Source: Angustibacter sp049994355 (lineage in GTDB: Bacteria; Actinomycetota; Actinomycetes; Actinomycetales; Angustibacteraceae). Taken from it: a stretch of 64,000 bases of DNA. The position numbers were made by a program, and so were the translations under genes. Below, in pieces: positions 50,531-58,834 of this stretch. How positions within the stretch are numbered: position 1 is the first letter of the stretch; each line of letters opens with the position of its first letter. Location: positions 2,728,001 to 2,792,000 of the forward strand of contig NZ_CP188257.1 of the NCBI RefSeq assembly GCF_049994355.1, in the 5' to 3' direction. The notes beneath the pieces are model-generated. The model saw only the letters and a list, made by a program, of their open reading frames with translations. It did not search any database and was not told the DNA's origin.

Positions 50531-51580
50531 TCAGGTGACGGACGACGCCCGCTGGGCACGGGACTGGAAGAGCACCGCGGCGATGATGATCGCGCCCTTG
50601 GCGATGTTCTGTACCTCGGTGGCGAGGTTGTTGAGGACGAACAGGTTGGTGATCGTGGTGAAGACCAGGACGCCGAGGATCGAGCCGACGAGGGTTCCCT
50701 TGCCCCCGGTGAGCAGGGTGCCGCCGATGATGACGGCGGCGATCGCGTCCAGCTCGTACAGCGTTCCGTGGGTGCTCGAGCCGGTCGTGGTCAGCGCGGA
50801 GATCATGATGGCCGCGATGCCGGCGCACAGGCCGGACACCACGTACAGCGCCGCGGTGTGCCGCTGCACGTTGACGCCGGCCAGCCGGGCCGCCTCGGAG
50901 TTCCCGCCAATGGCGAAGGTGCGCCGGCCGAACGTCGTCCGGTTCAGCACCACCCAGCCGACCACGACGACCGCGGCGAAGATGTAAACCAGCACCGGGA
51001 CGCCGAACCAGCGAGTCGTCGCGATGTCGTTGATCGCGGGCTGGGTGACGATCTGGCTCTGCTTTCCGGAGATCCGCTCGGCCAGGCCCTGGGCGGTGAT
51101 CAGCATGGCCAGCGTGGCGATGAACGGCACTACCCGCCCGTAGGCGATCAGCAACCCGTTGACCAGGCCGCACCCCATGCCGACCAGCACCGCGCAGCCG
51201 ACCATGACCCACGGGCCGTAGGACTGGGTCTGCGCCGTGGTGGCCCAGACCGAGGCCAGCGCCATCACCTTGCCGACGGACAGGTCGATGCCGCCGCCGA
51301 TGATCACGAAGGTGGCACCGACCGTGATCACCCCGATCACCGAGGACGAGGTGAGGATGGTCAGCACGTTGGACCGGGTGGCGAAGGTGTCCGCGGTGAT
51401 CACGCCGATGATGCACAGGATCACCAGGACGCCCACCAGACCGAGGTTGCGACCCACGCTGCTGTCCATCAGCCGCGACCAGCGGGACGCCGGTTGTCCG
51501 GCCTCCCGGGCGACGCGTTCGACGCGGGTCCGCTCGTCCGCGTCGGGTACGTGCGCCGAGGTGCTGGGCGCCTCGCTCAT
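50531..51580 (-). CDS. sugar ABC transporter permease
   Basis: A 349-aa RbsC/XylH-type permease with 8-10 membrane segments. A polar N-terminus (1-45) precedes the first helix. FVIIGGGIDLSVGKVMAL and AIGGNSEAARLAGVNV are the family signatures that contact the ATPase. The ATG overlaps the ATPase stop by 4 bp (ATGA). It is the single permease of the operon and would act as a homodimer. Confidence 0.93.
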   Translation of the reverse strand: MSEAPSTSAHVPDADERTRVERVAREAGQPASRWSRLMDSSVGRNLGLVGVLVILCIIGVITADTFATRSNVLTILTSSSVIGVITVGATFVIIGGGIDLSVGKVMALASVWATTAQTQSYGPWVMVGCAVLVGMGCGLVNGLLIAYGRVVPFIATLAMLITAQGLAERISGKQSQIVTQPAINDIATTRWFGVPVLVYIFAAVVVVGWVVLNRTTFGRRTFAIGGNSEAARLAGVNVQRHTAALYVVSGLCAGIAAIMISALTTTGSSTHGTLYELDAIAAVIIGGTLLTGGKGTLVGSILGVLVFTTITNLFVLNNLATEVQNIAKGAIIIAAVLFQSRAQRASSVT

Positions 51581-53091
51581 GCTGCGCTCCCTTCCATGAC
51601 GAGGTCCAGGACCTTGCTCTCGTCCAGCTCTCCGGCCGGTGCCTCGTGCACCACCCGACCCTCGCGCAGCACGAGTACGCGGTGGCTGAGCCCGAGCACC
51701 TCCGGCACCTCGCTTGACACCAGGACGACGGCTACGCCGTCGGCGGCGAGTCGATGGATCAGCTGGTAGATCTCGGTGCGTGCCCCGACGTCGACGCCGC
51801 GGGTCGGCTCGTCCAGCAGCAGGACCCGGCAGCCGCGCAGCAACCAACGCCCCAGCACGACCTTCTGCTGGTTCCCGCCGGACAGCGTCCGCACCGGCCG
51901 CTTGGGGTCCCCGGGTCGGACGTCGAGCTGCTCGACGACCTCGCGGGCGGCGGCGATCTCGGCCCGCTCGCGGACGAACGACGCGCGGGCGAACCGGCGC
52001 ATGCTGGCCAGGGATACGTTGCGGTACACCGGCTCCGCCATCAGCAGACCCTGCGACTTGCGCTCCTCCGGGCACAGGCCCAGCCCCGCGCGGACCGCGG
52101 CGTGCACGGACCCGCCGGGCAGCCGTCGTCCGTCGACCTGCACCGTGCCACGCGAGGCTCGGCGAGCACCGAACACGGTCTCCAGCACCTCCGAGCGCCC
52201 GGAGCCGACCAGCCCGGCGATGCCGACCACCTCGCCGGCGCGCACCGAGAAGGTGACGTCGTCGAACTCGCGCGGGCGGGACAACCCCTCCACCTGCAGT
52301 ACCACCTCGCCGACCTCGCCGTCGCGCGGCGGGAACACGTACTCGATGCTGCGGCCGGTCATCAGCCGGATCACCTCGGACGTCGGCGTGGTCCGGGCGG
52401 CCAGGTTCTGGGCCACGGTCCGGCCGTCCTTGAGCACCGTCACCCGGTCACCGATCTCGCGGATCTCCTCCAGCCGGTGCGAGATGTAGACCACCGCGAC
52501 CCCGTCGGCCTTGAGCCCGCGGATGACGTCGAACAGCCCGCGTACCTCTTCCGGGTCCAGCACGGCGGATGGCTCGTCCATCACGATCAGCCGGGCGTCG
52601 CGGGACAGCGCGCGCGCCATGCTGACGATCTGCTGGCCGGCGGCGGACAGCCGGCCCAGCTCGCGGCGGGGCGAGATCTCCGGGTGGCCAAGGCGGTCCA
52701 GCAGCCCCCGGGCCAGCCGCTCGGCGTCCGCGGGGCGACTGAAACCGAAGCGCGAGCGCTCGTGGCCGAGCACGATGTTCTCCGCGACGGTCAGGCCGGG
52801 CACCAGGTCGAGCTCCTGGTAGATGGTGGCGATGCCGACCGCGTCCGCGGCGTGCGGCGAGGCCAGCGTGGTGGGCGCGCCGCGCCAGACGATCTCGCCG
52901 GCATCCGGGCGGTGCGCACCGGCGAGGACCTTGATCAGGGTCGACTTGCCGGCACCGTTCTGGCCGAGCAGGCAGTGCACCTCCCCCGCCTCGACGTCCA
53001 GGTCGACGCCGTCCAGAGCGCGCACGCCGGGGAACTCCTTGATGATGTCGCGCATCCGCAGCAGCGGCTCCGCCTGGGCGACGTCGTCCAT
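51577..53091 (-). CDS. sugar ABC transporter ATP-binding protein, two-domain
   Basis: A 504-aa RbsA/MglA-type protein with two nucleotide-binding domains. The first has Walker A GQNGAGKST, ABC signature LSAAGQQIVSMARAL and LIVMDEPS. The second has the degenerate Walker A GLVGSGRSE and signature LSGGNQQKVVLGRWL, as is normal for this group. It powers uptake of the sugar captured by the downstream lipoprotein. Its ATG shares one base with the ROK regulator stop. Confidence 0.94.
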   Translation of the reverse strand: MDDVAQAEPLLRMRDIIKEFPGVRALDGVDLDVEAGEVHCLLGQNGAGKSTLIKVLAGAHRPDAGEIVWRGAPTTLASPHAADAVGIATIYQELDLVPGLTVAENIVLGHERSRFGFSRPADAERLARGLLDRLGHPEISPRRELGRLSAAGQQIVSMARALSRDARLIVMDEPSAVLDPEEVRGLFDVIRGLKADGVAVVYISHRLEEIREIGDRVTVLKDGRTVAQNLAARTTPTSEVIRLMTGRSIEYVFPPRDGEVGEVVLQVEGLSRPREFDDVTFSVRAGEVVGIAGLVGSGRSEVLETVFGARRASRGTVQVDGRRLPGGSVHAAVRAGLGLCPEERKSQGLLMAEPVYRNVSLASMRRFARASFVRERAEIAAAREVVEQLDVRPGDPKRPVRTLSGGNQQKVVLGRWLLRGCRVLLLDEPTRGVDVGARTEIYQLIHRLAADGVAVVLVSSEVPEVLGLSHRVLVLREGRVVHEAPAGELDESKVLDLVMEGSAA

Positions 53092-54284
53092 CAGCGGCCG
53101 CCGGGCGTCGAGTAGATCTGGTCGCTGATCATCCGGGCCGCCCCGATCACGCCGGCCTCGTCACCCAGCTCGGACATCACGATCGGCAGGTTGCCAGTGG
53201 CCAGCGGGAGCGAGCGCTGGTAGACCACGCTGCGCACCTGGGCCAGCAGCTCGTGCCCGATCTGGCTGACTCCACCGCCGAGCACGACGAGCCCGGGGTT
53301 GAGGAAGCTCACCAGCCCGGCCAGAACCTCGCCGAGCACTCGCCCGCCGTCACGCACCATGGTCACGGCGTACGGGTCTCCGGCCTCCGCCGCCGCGCCG
53401 ACGTCCGCGGCGATGAGCGTGCCGACCTGCGCTAGCCGTTCGGAGAGGAACGCCGAACGGCCCGAGCGCGCGGCGGCCAGCGCGTCTCGGCGCAGTGCCG
53501 CCCCACCGAAGTACGCCTCCAAGCAGCCGACGTTTCCACAGGTGCAGACCGGGCCGTCGTCGTCCACCTGGATGTGGCCGATGTCGCCGGCCGAGCCGTT
53601 CACGCCGCGGTAGACCTGGTCGCGGATCACCACCCCGCAGCCGATGCCGGTGCCGATCTTGACGAAGAGGAAGTCGTTGGCGCGCCTGGCGATCCCGGCG
53701 TGCTTCTCGCCCAGAGCCATGATGTTGACGTCGTTGTCGACGATCGCCGGGCAACCGAGCGCGGTGGCGAAGCGCTCGCGGACCGGGTACCCGTTCCAGC
53801 CCGGCATGATCGGCGGGGAGACGGGCTCGCCGCGGTCGAAGTTGACCGGGCCCGGGACGCCGACGCCGACTCCCGCCAAGACCGTGCCGGGCTCGTCGGC
53901 GAGCAGCTTGCGGGCCAGGTCCAGAGCGCGGTCGATGACCACCTCCGGCCCGAGGCGCACCTCGACGTCCTCGCTGACGTGGGCCAGGACGTTCAGCTCG
54001 GCGTCGGCCAGCGCGACGTCCACCGACGTGGCCCCGATGTCGACGCCGAGCAGCCGGGTTCGCGAGCTCAGCGCCAGTGCGGTGGAACGCCGTCCGCCGC
54101 GGGACGCGGCCAGGCCGGTCGCCTCGACCAGGCCGAGCTCGATGAGCCGGTCGACCTCTGCTGCCAGCTTCGAGCGCGACAGCTCGATGCCGTCGCCGAG
54201 CTCGGCCCGCGAGCGCGGCCCGTCGTCACGCAGCCGGCGCAGCAGCGCCACCTGGTGGCGGTTCTCCGGGCGCTGCAGGGTCAT
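53091..54284 (-). CDS. ROK-family transcriptional regulator of the sugar operon
   Basis: A 397-aa repressor. The N-terminal winged helix (8-70) has NRHQVALLRRLRDDGPRSRAE and LSRSKLAAEVDRL. The ROK domain follows with LLGVDIGATS, VDNDVNIMALGE and the zinc motif CTCGNVGCLEAYFGG. ROK repressors of this kind bind a sugar that releases DNA. It is the first gene of the operon and is translationally coupled to the ATPase gene, so it probably represses its own promoter. AAGGGA precedes the ATG. Confidence 0.92.
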   Translation of the reverse strand: MTLQRPENRHQVALLRRLRDDGPRSRAELGDGIELSRSKLAAEVDRLIELGLVEATGLAASRGGRRSTALALSSRTRLLGVDIGATSVDVALADAELNVLAHVSEDVEVRLGPEVVIDRALDLARKLLADEPGTVLAGVGVGVPGPVNFDRGEPVSPPIMPGWNGYPVRERFATALGCPAIVDNDVNIMALGEKHAGIARRANDFLFVKIGTGIGCGVVIRDQVYRGVNGSAGDIGHIQVDDDGPVCTCGNVGCLEAYFGGAALRRDALAAARSGRSAFLSERLAQVGTLIAADVGAAAEAGDPYAVTMVRDGGRVLGEVLAGLVSFLNPGLVVLGGGVSQIGHELLAQVRSVVYQRSLPLATGNLPIVMSELGDEAGVIGAARMISDQIYSTPGGR

Positions 54285-54331
54285 CGTCGTCCCTTCGGGC
54301 CATGACGGCCGATCGGGAGGACCATAGAGCG

Positions 54332-54397
54332 CTTTGACCGCGCGGGGCAATACCTTTCGCCGAAATCAGCAGAAGTACTGGCCCGGGTGGGTCAAAG
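54332..54397. promoter_or_regulatory. operator-like half-sites before the sugar operon
   Basis: TTGACCGCGCGGGGCAA (54334-54350) is an interrupted dyad (TTG-CC-N5-GG-CAA with one mismatch). In addition CTTTGACC (54332) is repeated inverted as GGTCAAAG (54390). Two half-sites about 58 bp apart suit a dimer or tetramer repressor. Confidence 0.45.
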
Positions 54398-54413
54398 ACG
54401 CTGGAGCCGGGGC

Positions 54414-55436
54414 TCAGCCGAAGAAGACCTCGGCCTCGCGGTAGCGCTCCGGGGGGACCGTCTTCAGCTCTGCCGTCGCCTCGGACAACGGCACCCGCAC
54501 GATGTCGGTGCCGCGAAGCGCCACCATCACCCCGAAGTCGCCGTCGTGGGCCGCCGCGATCGCCTCGAGCCCGAACCGGGTCGACAGCACCCGGTCGTAC
54601 GACGTCGGCGTGCCACCGCGCTGGACGTGCCCCAGGACGACGGCCCGCGTCTCGCGTTCGGTCACCCGCTCGATCTCACCGGCCAGCCAGGTGCCGACGC
54701 CGCCCAGCCGGACGTGCCCGAACGCATCGACCTCACCGGTCGAAAGCACCTCCGCGCCGTCCTCGGGCATGGCTCCCTCGGCGACCACGATCAGCGCCGA
54801 GCGCCCTTCCGCGAACCTCGACTGAACCCACCCGCACACCGTGCCCGGGTCGAACGGCACCTCAGGGATCAGGATGCCGTCCGCTCCACCGGCCAGGCCG
54901 GAGTGCAGCGCGATCCACCCTGCGTGGCGGCCCATCACCTCGACGACCAGCGCGCGGTGGTGCGACTCGGCGGTGGTCCGCAGCCGGTCGATGGCCTCGG
55001 TCGCGATGGCGACCGCGGTGTCGAAGCCGAACGTGTAGTCCGTCGCGCCCAGGTCGTTGTCGATCGTCTTCGGCACGCCGACGACACCGATCCCGTCGTC
55101 GGTCAGCCGCTTCGCCACACCGAGGGTGTCCTCGCCGCCGATCGCGATCAGGGCGTCGATCGCGGCCGCGGCGAGGTTCTCGCGGATCCGGTCCACCGCG
55201 CCGTCGACCTTGTACGGGTTGGTCCGCGAGGATCCGAGGATCGTCCCGCCCCGGGCGAGCACGTCCTCGACGTCGTCGGTGGTCAGCGAGCGCGTGCTCC
55301 CCTCGATAGGACCGCGCCAGCCGTCCTTGAAGCCGACGAACTCGTGGCCGAGACCGGTGCCCTTGCGGACGACGGCGCGGATGACAGCGTTGAGACCGGG
55401 GCAGTCGCCGCCGCCGGTGAGGACTCCGATTCGCAT
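54414..55436 (-). CDS. phosphofructokinase, pyrophosphate-type by active-site residues
   Basis: A 340-aa PFK of the actinobacterial (group III) kind. GVLTGGGDCPGLNAVIRAVV is the N-terminal phosphate loop, with Asp103 in GGEDTLG and Lys123 in PKTIDND. In this family Asp at 104 and Lys at 124 (standard numbering) go with pyrophosphate as donor, while ATP enzymes have Gly at 104. The substrate site GRHAGWIAL and LGHVQRGGTP are intact. It would convert fructose 6-phosphate and PPi to the bisphosphate, reversibly. A TAGGGT box lies 6 nt before the ATG. Pyrophosphate use is a residue-based inference. Confidence 0.9.
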   Translation of the reverse strand: MRIGVLTGGGDCPGLNAVIRAVVRKGTGLGHEFVGFKDGWRGPIEGSTRSLTTDDVEDVLARGGTILGSSRTNPYKVDGAVDRIRENLAAAAIDALIAIGGEDTLGVAKRLTDDGIGVVGVPKTIDNDLGATDYTFGFDTAVAIATEAIDRLRTTAESHHRALVVEVMGRHAGWIALHSGLAGGADGILIPEVPFDPGTVCGWVQSRFAEGRSALIVVAEGAMPEDGAEVLSTGEVDAFGHVRLGGVGTWLAGEIERVTERETRAVVLGHVQRGGTPTSYDRVLSTRFGLEAIAAAHDGDFGVMVALRGTDIVRVPLSEATAELKTVPPERYREAEVFFG

Positions 55437-55442
55437 GCGGCG

Positions 55443-55448
55443 ACCCTA
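55443..55448 (-). promoter_or_regulatory. -10 box TAGGGT of the phosphofructokinase gene
   Basis: On the minus strand TAGGGT is 6 nt before the ATG. Confidence 0.5.
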
Positions 55449-55511
55449 GCGGCGCGGCCCGTCGCACGGCGACGGCCGGCTCACCCATCGGACGGGCCGC
55501 CCTCGCGGAGC

Positions 55512-55517
55512 TAGGGT
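55512..55517 (+). promoter_or_regulatory. -10 box TAGGGT of the DUF1028 gene
   Basis: TAGGGT is 6 nt before the ATG at 55524, mirroring the divergent phosphofructokinase promoter 64 bp away. Confidence 0.5.
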
Positions 55518-55523
55518 CTGCCC

Positions 55524-56342
55524 ATGACGTTCTCGATCGTGGGCCGGGACGGCGACGCGTACGGCGTGGCCGTGGCCAGCAAGTTCTTGGCCGTCGGTTC
55601 GGCCGTGCCCGCCGTCCGCGCAGCGCTGGGCGCCATCGCCACGCAGGCCTACGCCAACCTCTCGTACCGGCCGGATGGCTTGGGGCATCTGGCAGAAGGG
55701 TCGTCCAGCGCGGCCGCGGCCATGCTGCTGACCACCGCCGACGAGGGCCAGATGCACCGCCAGCTCGGCATCGTCTCCGCCTCCGGCGGCTGCACGTTCA
55801 CCGGCAGTGAGTGCCACGCCTGGGCCGGCGGGGTCGCCGGGGACGACTACGCGATCCAGGGCAACATCCTGGTCGGCGAGCAGGTGGTCACCGCGATGGA
55901 GCAGGCCTGGACGTCGTCCACCGGACAGCCGCTCGCGTATCGGCTGCTTGCGGCGCTGGGCGCTGGGGACCAGGCCGGCGGCGACCGGCGCGGCCGGCAG
56001 AGCGCGGCCCTCCTGGTGGCCCGGCCGGGGGCGGGGTACGGCGGGGACGACGTGGAGTACGACCTGCGAGTGGACGACCACGACCAGCCGGTGCCCGAGC
56101 TGCGCCGGCTGACCGAGCTGCACGACCTCTACTTCGGTGAGCCGTCCGCCGAAGGGCTGCTGCCCTTGCAGGGCGCCGTCGCCGACGAGGTGCGCGAGCT
56201 GCTCGCCCGGCTCGGCCACGAGGGTCCGGACCTGGACGCGCTGCTCGACACCTGGGCCAGCTCGGCCAACTTCGAGATGCGGCTGCGGCCCGGGTCGATC
56301 GACCCCGTCGTGCTCGAGCAGCTACGCCTCGGCCGGACCTGA
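55524..56342 (+). CDS. DUF1028 protein with C-terminal binding-type extension
   Basis: A 272-aa protein. The N-terminal part (1-205) is DUF1028: MTFSIVGRDGDAYGVAVASK, AVGSAVPAVRAALGAIATQA, RQLGIVSASGGCTFTGSECH and YAIQGNILVG, an Ntn-hydrolase-like fold. The last 65 residues resemble the putative peptidoglycan-binding tail found on some members. No signal peptide is present, so it is cytoplasmic and the tail may be a dimer or cap module. The biochemical role of DUF1028 is unknown. Confidence 0.85.
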   Translation: MTFSIVGRDGDAYGVAVASKFLAVGSAVPAVRAALGAIATQAYANLSYRPDGLGHLAEGSSSAAAAMLLTTADEGQMHRQLGIVSASGGCTFTGSECHAWAGGVAGDDYAIQGNILVGEQVVTAMEQAWTSSTGQPLAYRLLAALGAGDQAGGDRRGRQSAALLVARPGAGYGGDDVEYDLRVDDHDQPVPELRRLTELHDLYFGEPSAEGLLPLQGAVADEVRELLARLGHEGPDLDALLDTWASSANFEMRLRPGSIDPVVLEQLRLGRT

Positions 56343-56360
56343 GCTCGCTACGCCCTTGCC

Positions 56361-56445
56361 TGCTCACGAACAACGTGGCAACCGCGTTCACCAGGGCGCA
56401 CGCAGTTGCCACGGTGAGCAGTCGACGCCGTTGCCACGTTGAGCA
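56361..56445. repeat. inverted and direct repeats between convergent genes
   Basis: TGCTCAC plus CGTGGCAAC (56361-56382, split by 6 nt) is the inverse of GTTGCCACGGTGAGCA (56405-56420), which recurs directly as GTTGCCACGTTGAGCA (56430-56445). The pair can form a hairpin between the DUF1028 and acyltransferase stops. Confidence 0.6.
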
Positions 56446-56458
56446 TGGCCAGGCTGGG

Positions 56459-57316
56459 TCAGCCGGCGGCGCGTGCGGGCGGCTCGGGGTCGTCGCGCGC
56501 ATCCGCCGGGCCGATGTCCGCCGTCGGGTCCTCGACAGCACTCAGGTCGACGTCCGCAGGGAGCTCGGGCTCGGCGCCGGGGCCCTCGCCCTCGTCCTCG
56601 GGGTCACCCGGCAGCGAGACGGTCCGGCCGCGCTTGGCCGCGGCGAGCCGCTCCTTCATGGACGCCGCATAGACGTCCACGTACTCCTGCCCGGACAGCT
56701 GCATCAGCTCGTACATGATCTCGTCGGTGATGGAGCGCAGGACGAACCGGTCGCCCTCCATCCCCTCGTACCGGGAGAAGTCGAGCGGTGCGCCGATGCG
56801 CACGCCGATGCGGGTGATCTTGGGCAGCTTGTGGCCGATCGGCTGGGCCTTGTCCGTGCCGACCATGACGACCGGCAGCACTGGGACCCCGCCCTCCAGG
56901 GCCATCCGTGCGACGCCGGTCTTGCCGCGGTAGAGCCGGCCGTCCGGCGAGCGGGTGCCTTCGGGGTAGATGCCGAGCAGGTCACCCTTCGTCAGCACGC
57001 GCATGCCGGTGTTGAGCGCGGCCTCGCTGGCCCGCCCGCCGCCCCGGTCGATCGGCAGCTGGTCGGCGAGGCGGAAGAACAGGGCGGTCGCGCGACCCTT
57101 GGCCCCGCGCCCGGTGAAGTAGTCGGCCTTCGCCAGGAAGGTGACCTTCCGGTCCAGCAGCAGCGGCAGGAAGATCGAGTCCGAGAAGGACAGGTGGTTG
57201 CTGGCCAGGATCGCCGGACCCTCGGTGGGGACGTTGTCCACCCCCGTTACCCACGGCCGGAAGATCAGGCGCAGGATAGGACCGAGGACGACGGTCTTCA
57301 TCAGCCAGTAGAACAC
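56459..57316 (-). CDS. plsC: 1-acylglycerol-3-phosphate acyltransferase family
   Basis: A 285-aa membrane-associated acyltransferase. One hydrophobic N-terminal segment precedes the NHxxxxD site (N40-H41...D46 in NHLSFSD) and the EGTR motif (119-122) in IYPEGTRSPDG. This is the PlsC family, which acylates lysophosphatidate or related lipids. The last 70 residues are an acidic, Pro-rich tail (GDPEDEGEGPGAEPEL and more) not needed for catalysis. A homologous acyltransferase (Rv2182c) lies near this locus in mycobacteria. Confidence 0.92.
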   Translation of the reverse strand: MFYWLMKTVVLGPILRLIFRPWVTGVDNVPTEGPAILASNHLSFSDSIFLPLLLDRKVTFLAKADYFTGRGAKGRATALFFRLADQLPIDRGGGRASEAALNTGMRVLTKGDLLGIYPEGTRSPDGRLYRGKTGVARMALEGGVPVLPVVMVGTDKAQPIGHKLPKITRIGVRIGAPLDFSRYEGMEGDRFVLRSITDEIMYELMQLSGQEYVDVYAASMKERLAAAKRGRTVSLPGDPEDEGEGPGAEPELPADVDLSAVEDPTADIGPADARDDPEPPARAAG

Positions 57317-57398
57317 CGCACCTCCCTCGCTCCGACGTGTGATCCTGTCCTATGAACTCTAGTGGCACCTCTCGACCGAAACTCGGCCGCGTGGAACG

Positions 57399-58187
57399 AT
57401 GCCCCAACCGAGACCACCCGACCAGCCGAAGGAGTCCTGGGTGCCAGTGATGCCCGGCGCCGAGCCGTTCGCCTACGACGGCGGCGACACCGGCGTGCTG
57501 CTCTGCCATGGCTTCACCGGCAGCCCGCAGAGCCTGCGCCCGTGGGCGGAGCGGCTGGCCGCCGAGGACCTGACCGTGCGGCTGCCTCGGCTGCCCGGTC
57601 ACGGCACCACATGGCAGGAGTTGAACCGCACCCAGTGGGACGACTGGCTGGCCGAGGCCGAGCGGGCCTTCGGCGAGCTGGTGCAGCGCTGCGACCGGGT
57701 CTTTGTCGCCGGGCTGTCGATGGGTGGCGCGCTGGCCGCGCGGATCGCCGAGCGGCACTCCGCGAACGTCGCCGGGCTCGTGCTGGTGAACCCGTGCGTG
57801 ACGCTCGGTGACCCGCGACTGGCGGCGCTGCCGGTGGTCAAGCACCTGGTGCCCTCGCTGGCCGGGATCTCCAGCGACATCGCGGCGCCGGACCGCACCG
57901 AGGTGGCCTACGACCGCACGCCGCTCAAGGCCCTGCACTCCTTCGTCAAGGCGTGGCCGGACATCGTCCGGGACCTCCCGCAGGTCACCCAGCCGCTCCT
58001 GCTGCTGCGCTCTGCCGAGGACCACGTCGTTCCAGCGAAGAGCTCGCAGGTCATCCTGTCCCGGGTCTCCAGCAAGGACGTCACCGAGATCGTGCTGGAG
58101 CGCAGCTACCACGTGGCGACTCTCGACCACGACGCCGAGGTCATCGAGAGCGAGTCCATCGCGTTCATCCGTCGAGTGACCGGGTGA
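57399..58187 (+). CDS. alpha/beta-hydrolase, carboxylesterase/lipase type
   Basis: A 262-aa serine hydrolase of the Est30/monoacylglycerol-lipase type. The oxyanion loop is LLCHGFTGSPQS, the nucleophile Ser107 lies in GLSMGG, and Asp208 (AEDHVV) and His238 (SYHVATLD) complete the triad. The start is uncertain; an in-frame GTG lies 14 codons downstream. It is divergent from the acyltransferase gene across 82 bp. With that gene it may belong to acyl-lipid turnover. Confidence 0.88.
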   Translation: MPQPRPPDQPKESWVPVMPGAEPFAYDGGDTGVLLCHGFTGSPQSLRPWAERLAAEDLTVRLPRLPGHGTTWQELNRTQWDDWLAEAERAFGELVQRCDRVFVAGLSMGGALAARIAERHSANVAGLVLVNPCVTLGDPRLAALPVVKHLVPSLAGISSDIAAPDRTEVAYDRTPLKALHSFVKAWPDIVRDLPQVTQPLLLLRSAEDHVVPAKSSQVILSRVSSKDVTEIVLERSYHVATLDHDAEVIESESIAFIRRVTG

Positions 58188-58750
58188 GTCCGGTGCCTGC
58201 CGATCGTGACCTCCCCAGCGGCGACGCCGGACGCGACGCTGACCTGGACGCCGCGTTCGCCCAGATCGTGGCCGGGTGGGACGACGCACCCGAGGCCGGC
58301 GTCCCGCCGTGGCCTGCGTCGGAGGACGCCACCTCGACCGAGGCCGAGGATGAGGCCACCGACACCCCCAGCCCGCCGCCGGCGTCGTCCATGGAGCAGA
58401 TCCGCTACGTGCGCGACCACGGGCTGCCCACCCCGGACGACGACCCGCAGCCGGTCGAGCCGTCACCGCTGAGCGGCCCCCGTGACTGGGAGCTGGCGGC
58501 CGAGCACGAGGGACACTTCGAGCCGCCGGACCCGCCGTTCTCGGCGCGGGTCGACACGATCGGTCAGCTCGCCTGGGCCGGGGTCGTGCTCGGTCCGGCG
58601 TTCCTGCTGTTCGCGGGTCTCTTCTGGCGCGACGTGGGACGGCTGTGGCTGGCCATCGCCGCTGCTGCGTTCGTCGGCGGCTTCGTGGCCCTGGTGCTGC
58701 GGCTTCCGCAGTCACGTGACGAGGACGGGGACGACGGAGCCGTCGTCTAG
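58184..58750 (+). CDS. small acidic membrane protein
   Basis: A 188-aa protein of no named family. Residues 1-125 are very acidic and Pro-rich, with no hydrophobic stretch. Two transmembrane helices follow (LAWAGVVLGPAFLLFAGLFW and LAIAAAAFVGGFVALVL) and the C-terminus is again acidic. GTG overlaps the hydrolase stop by 4 bp, so it is coupled to that gene. It is likely a membrane-bound accessory protein with a cytoplasmic tail. Confidence 0.78.
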   Translation: MSPVPADRDLPSGDAGRDADLDAAFAQIVAGWDDAPEAGVPPWPASEDATSTEAEDEATDTPSPPPASSMEQIRYVRDHGLPTPDDDPQPVEPSPLSGPRDWELAAEHEGHFEPPDPPFSARVDTIGQLAWAGVVLGPAFLLFAGLFWRDVGRLWLAIAAAAFVGGFVALVLRLPQSRDEDGDDGAVV

Positions 58751-58834
58751 CCGTGCTCACCGCGCGGCCCCCTCCTGCGGGGCTGCGAGATCAAGCCTGT
58801 CGTCGTTCGACACCAGCTGAGAGGAAGGCTTCTC

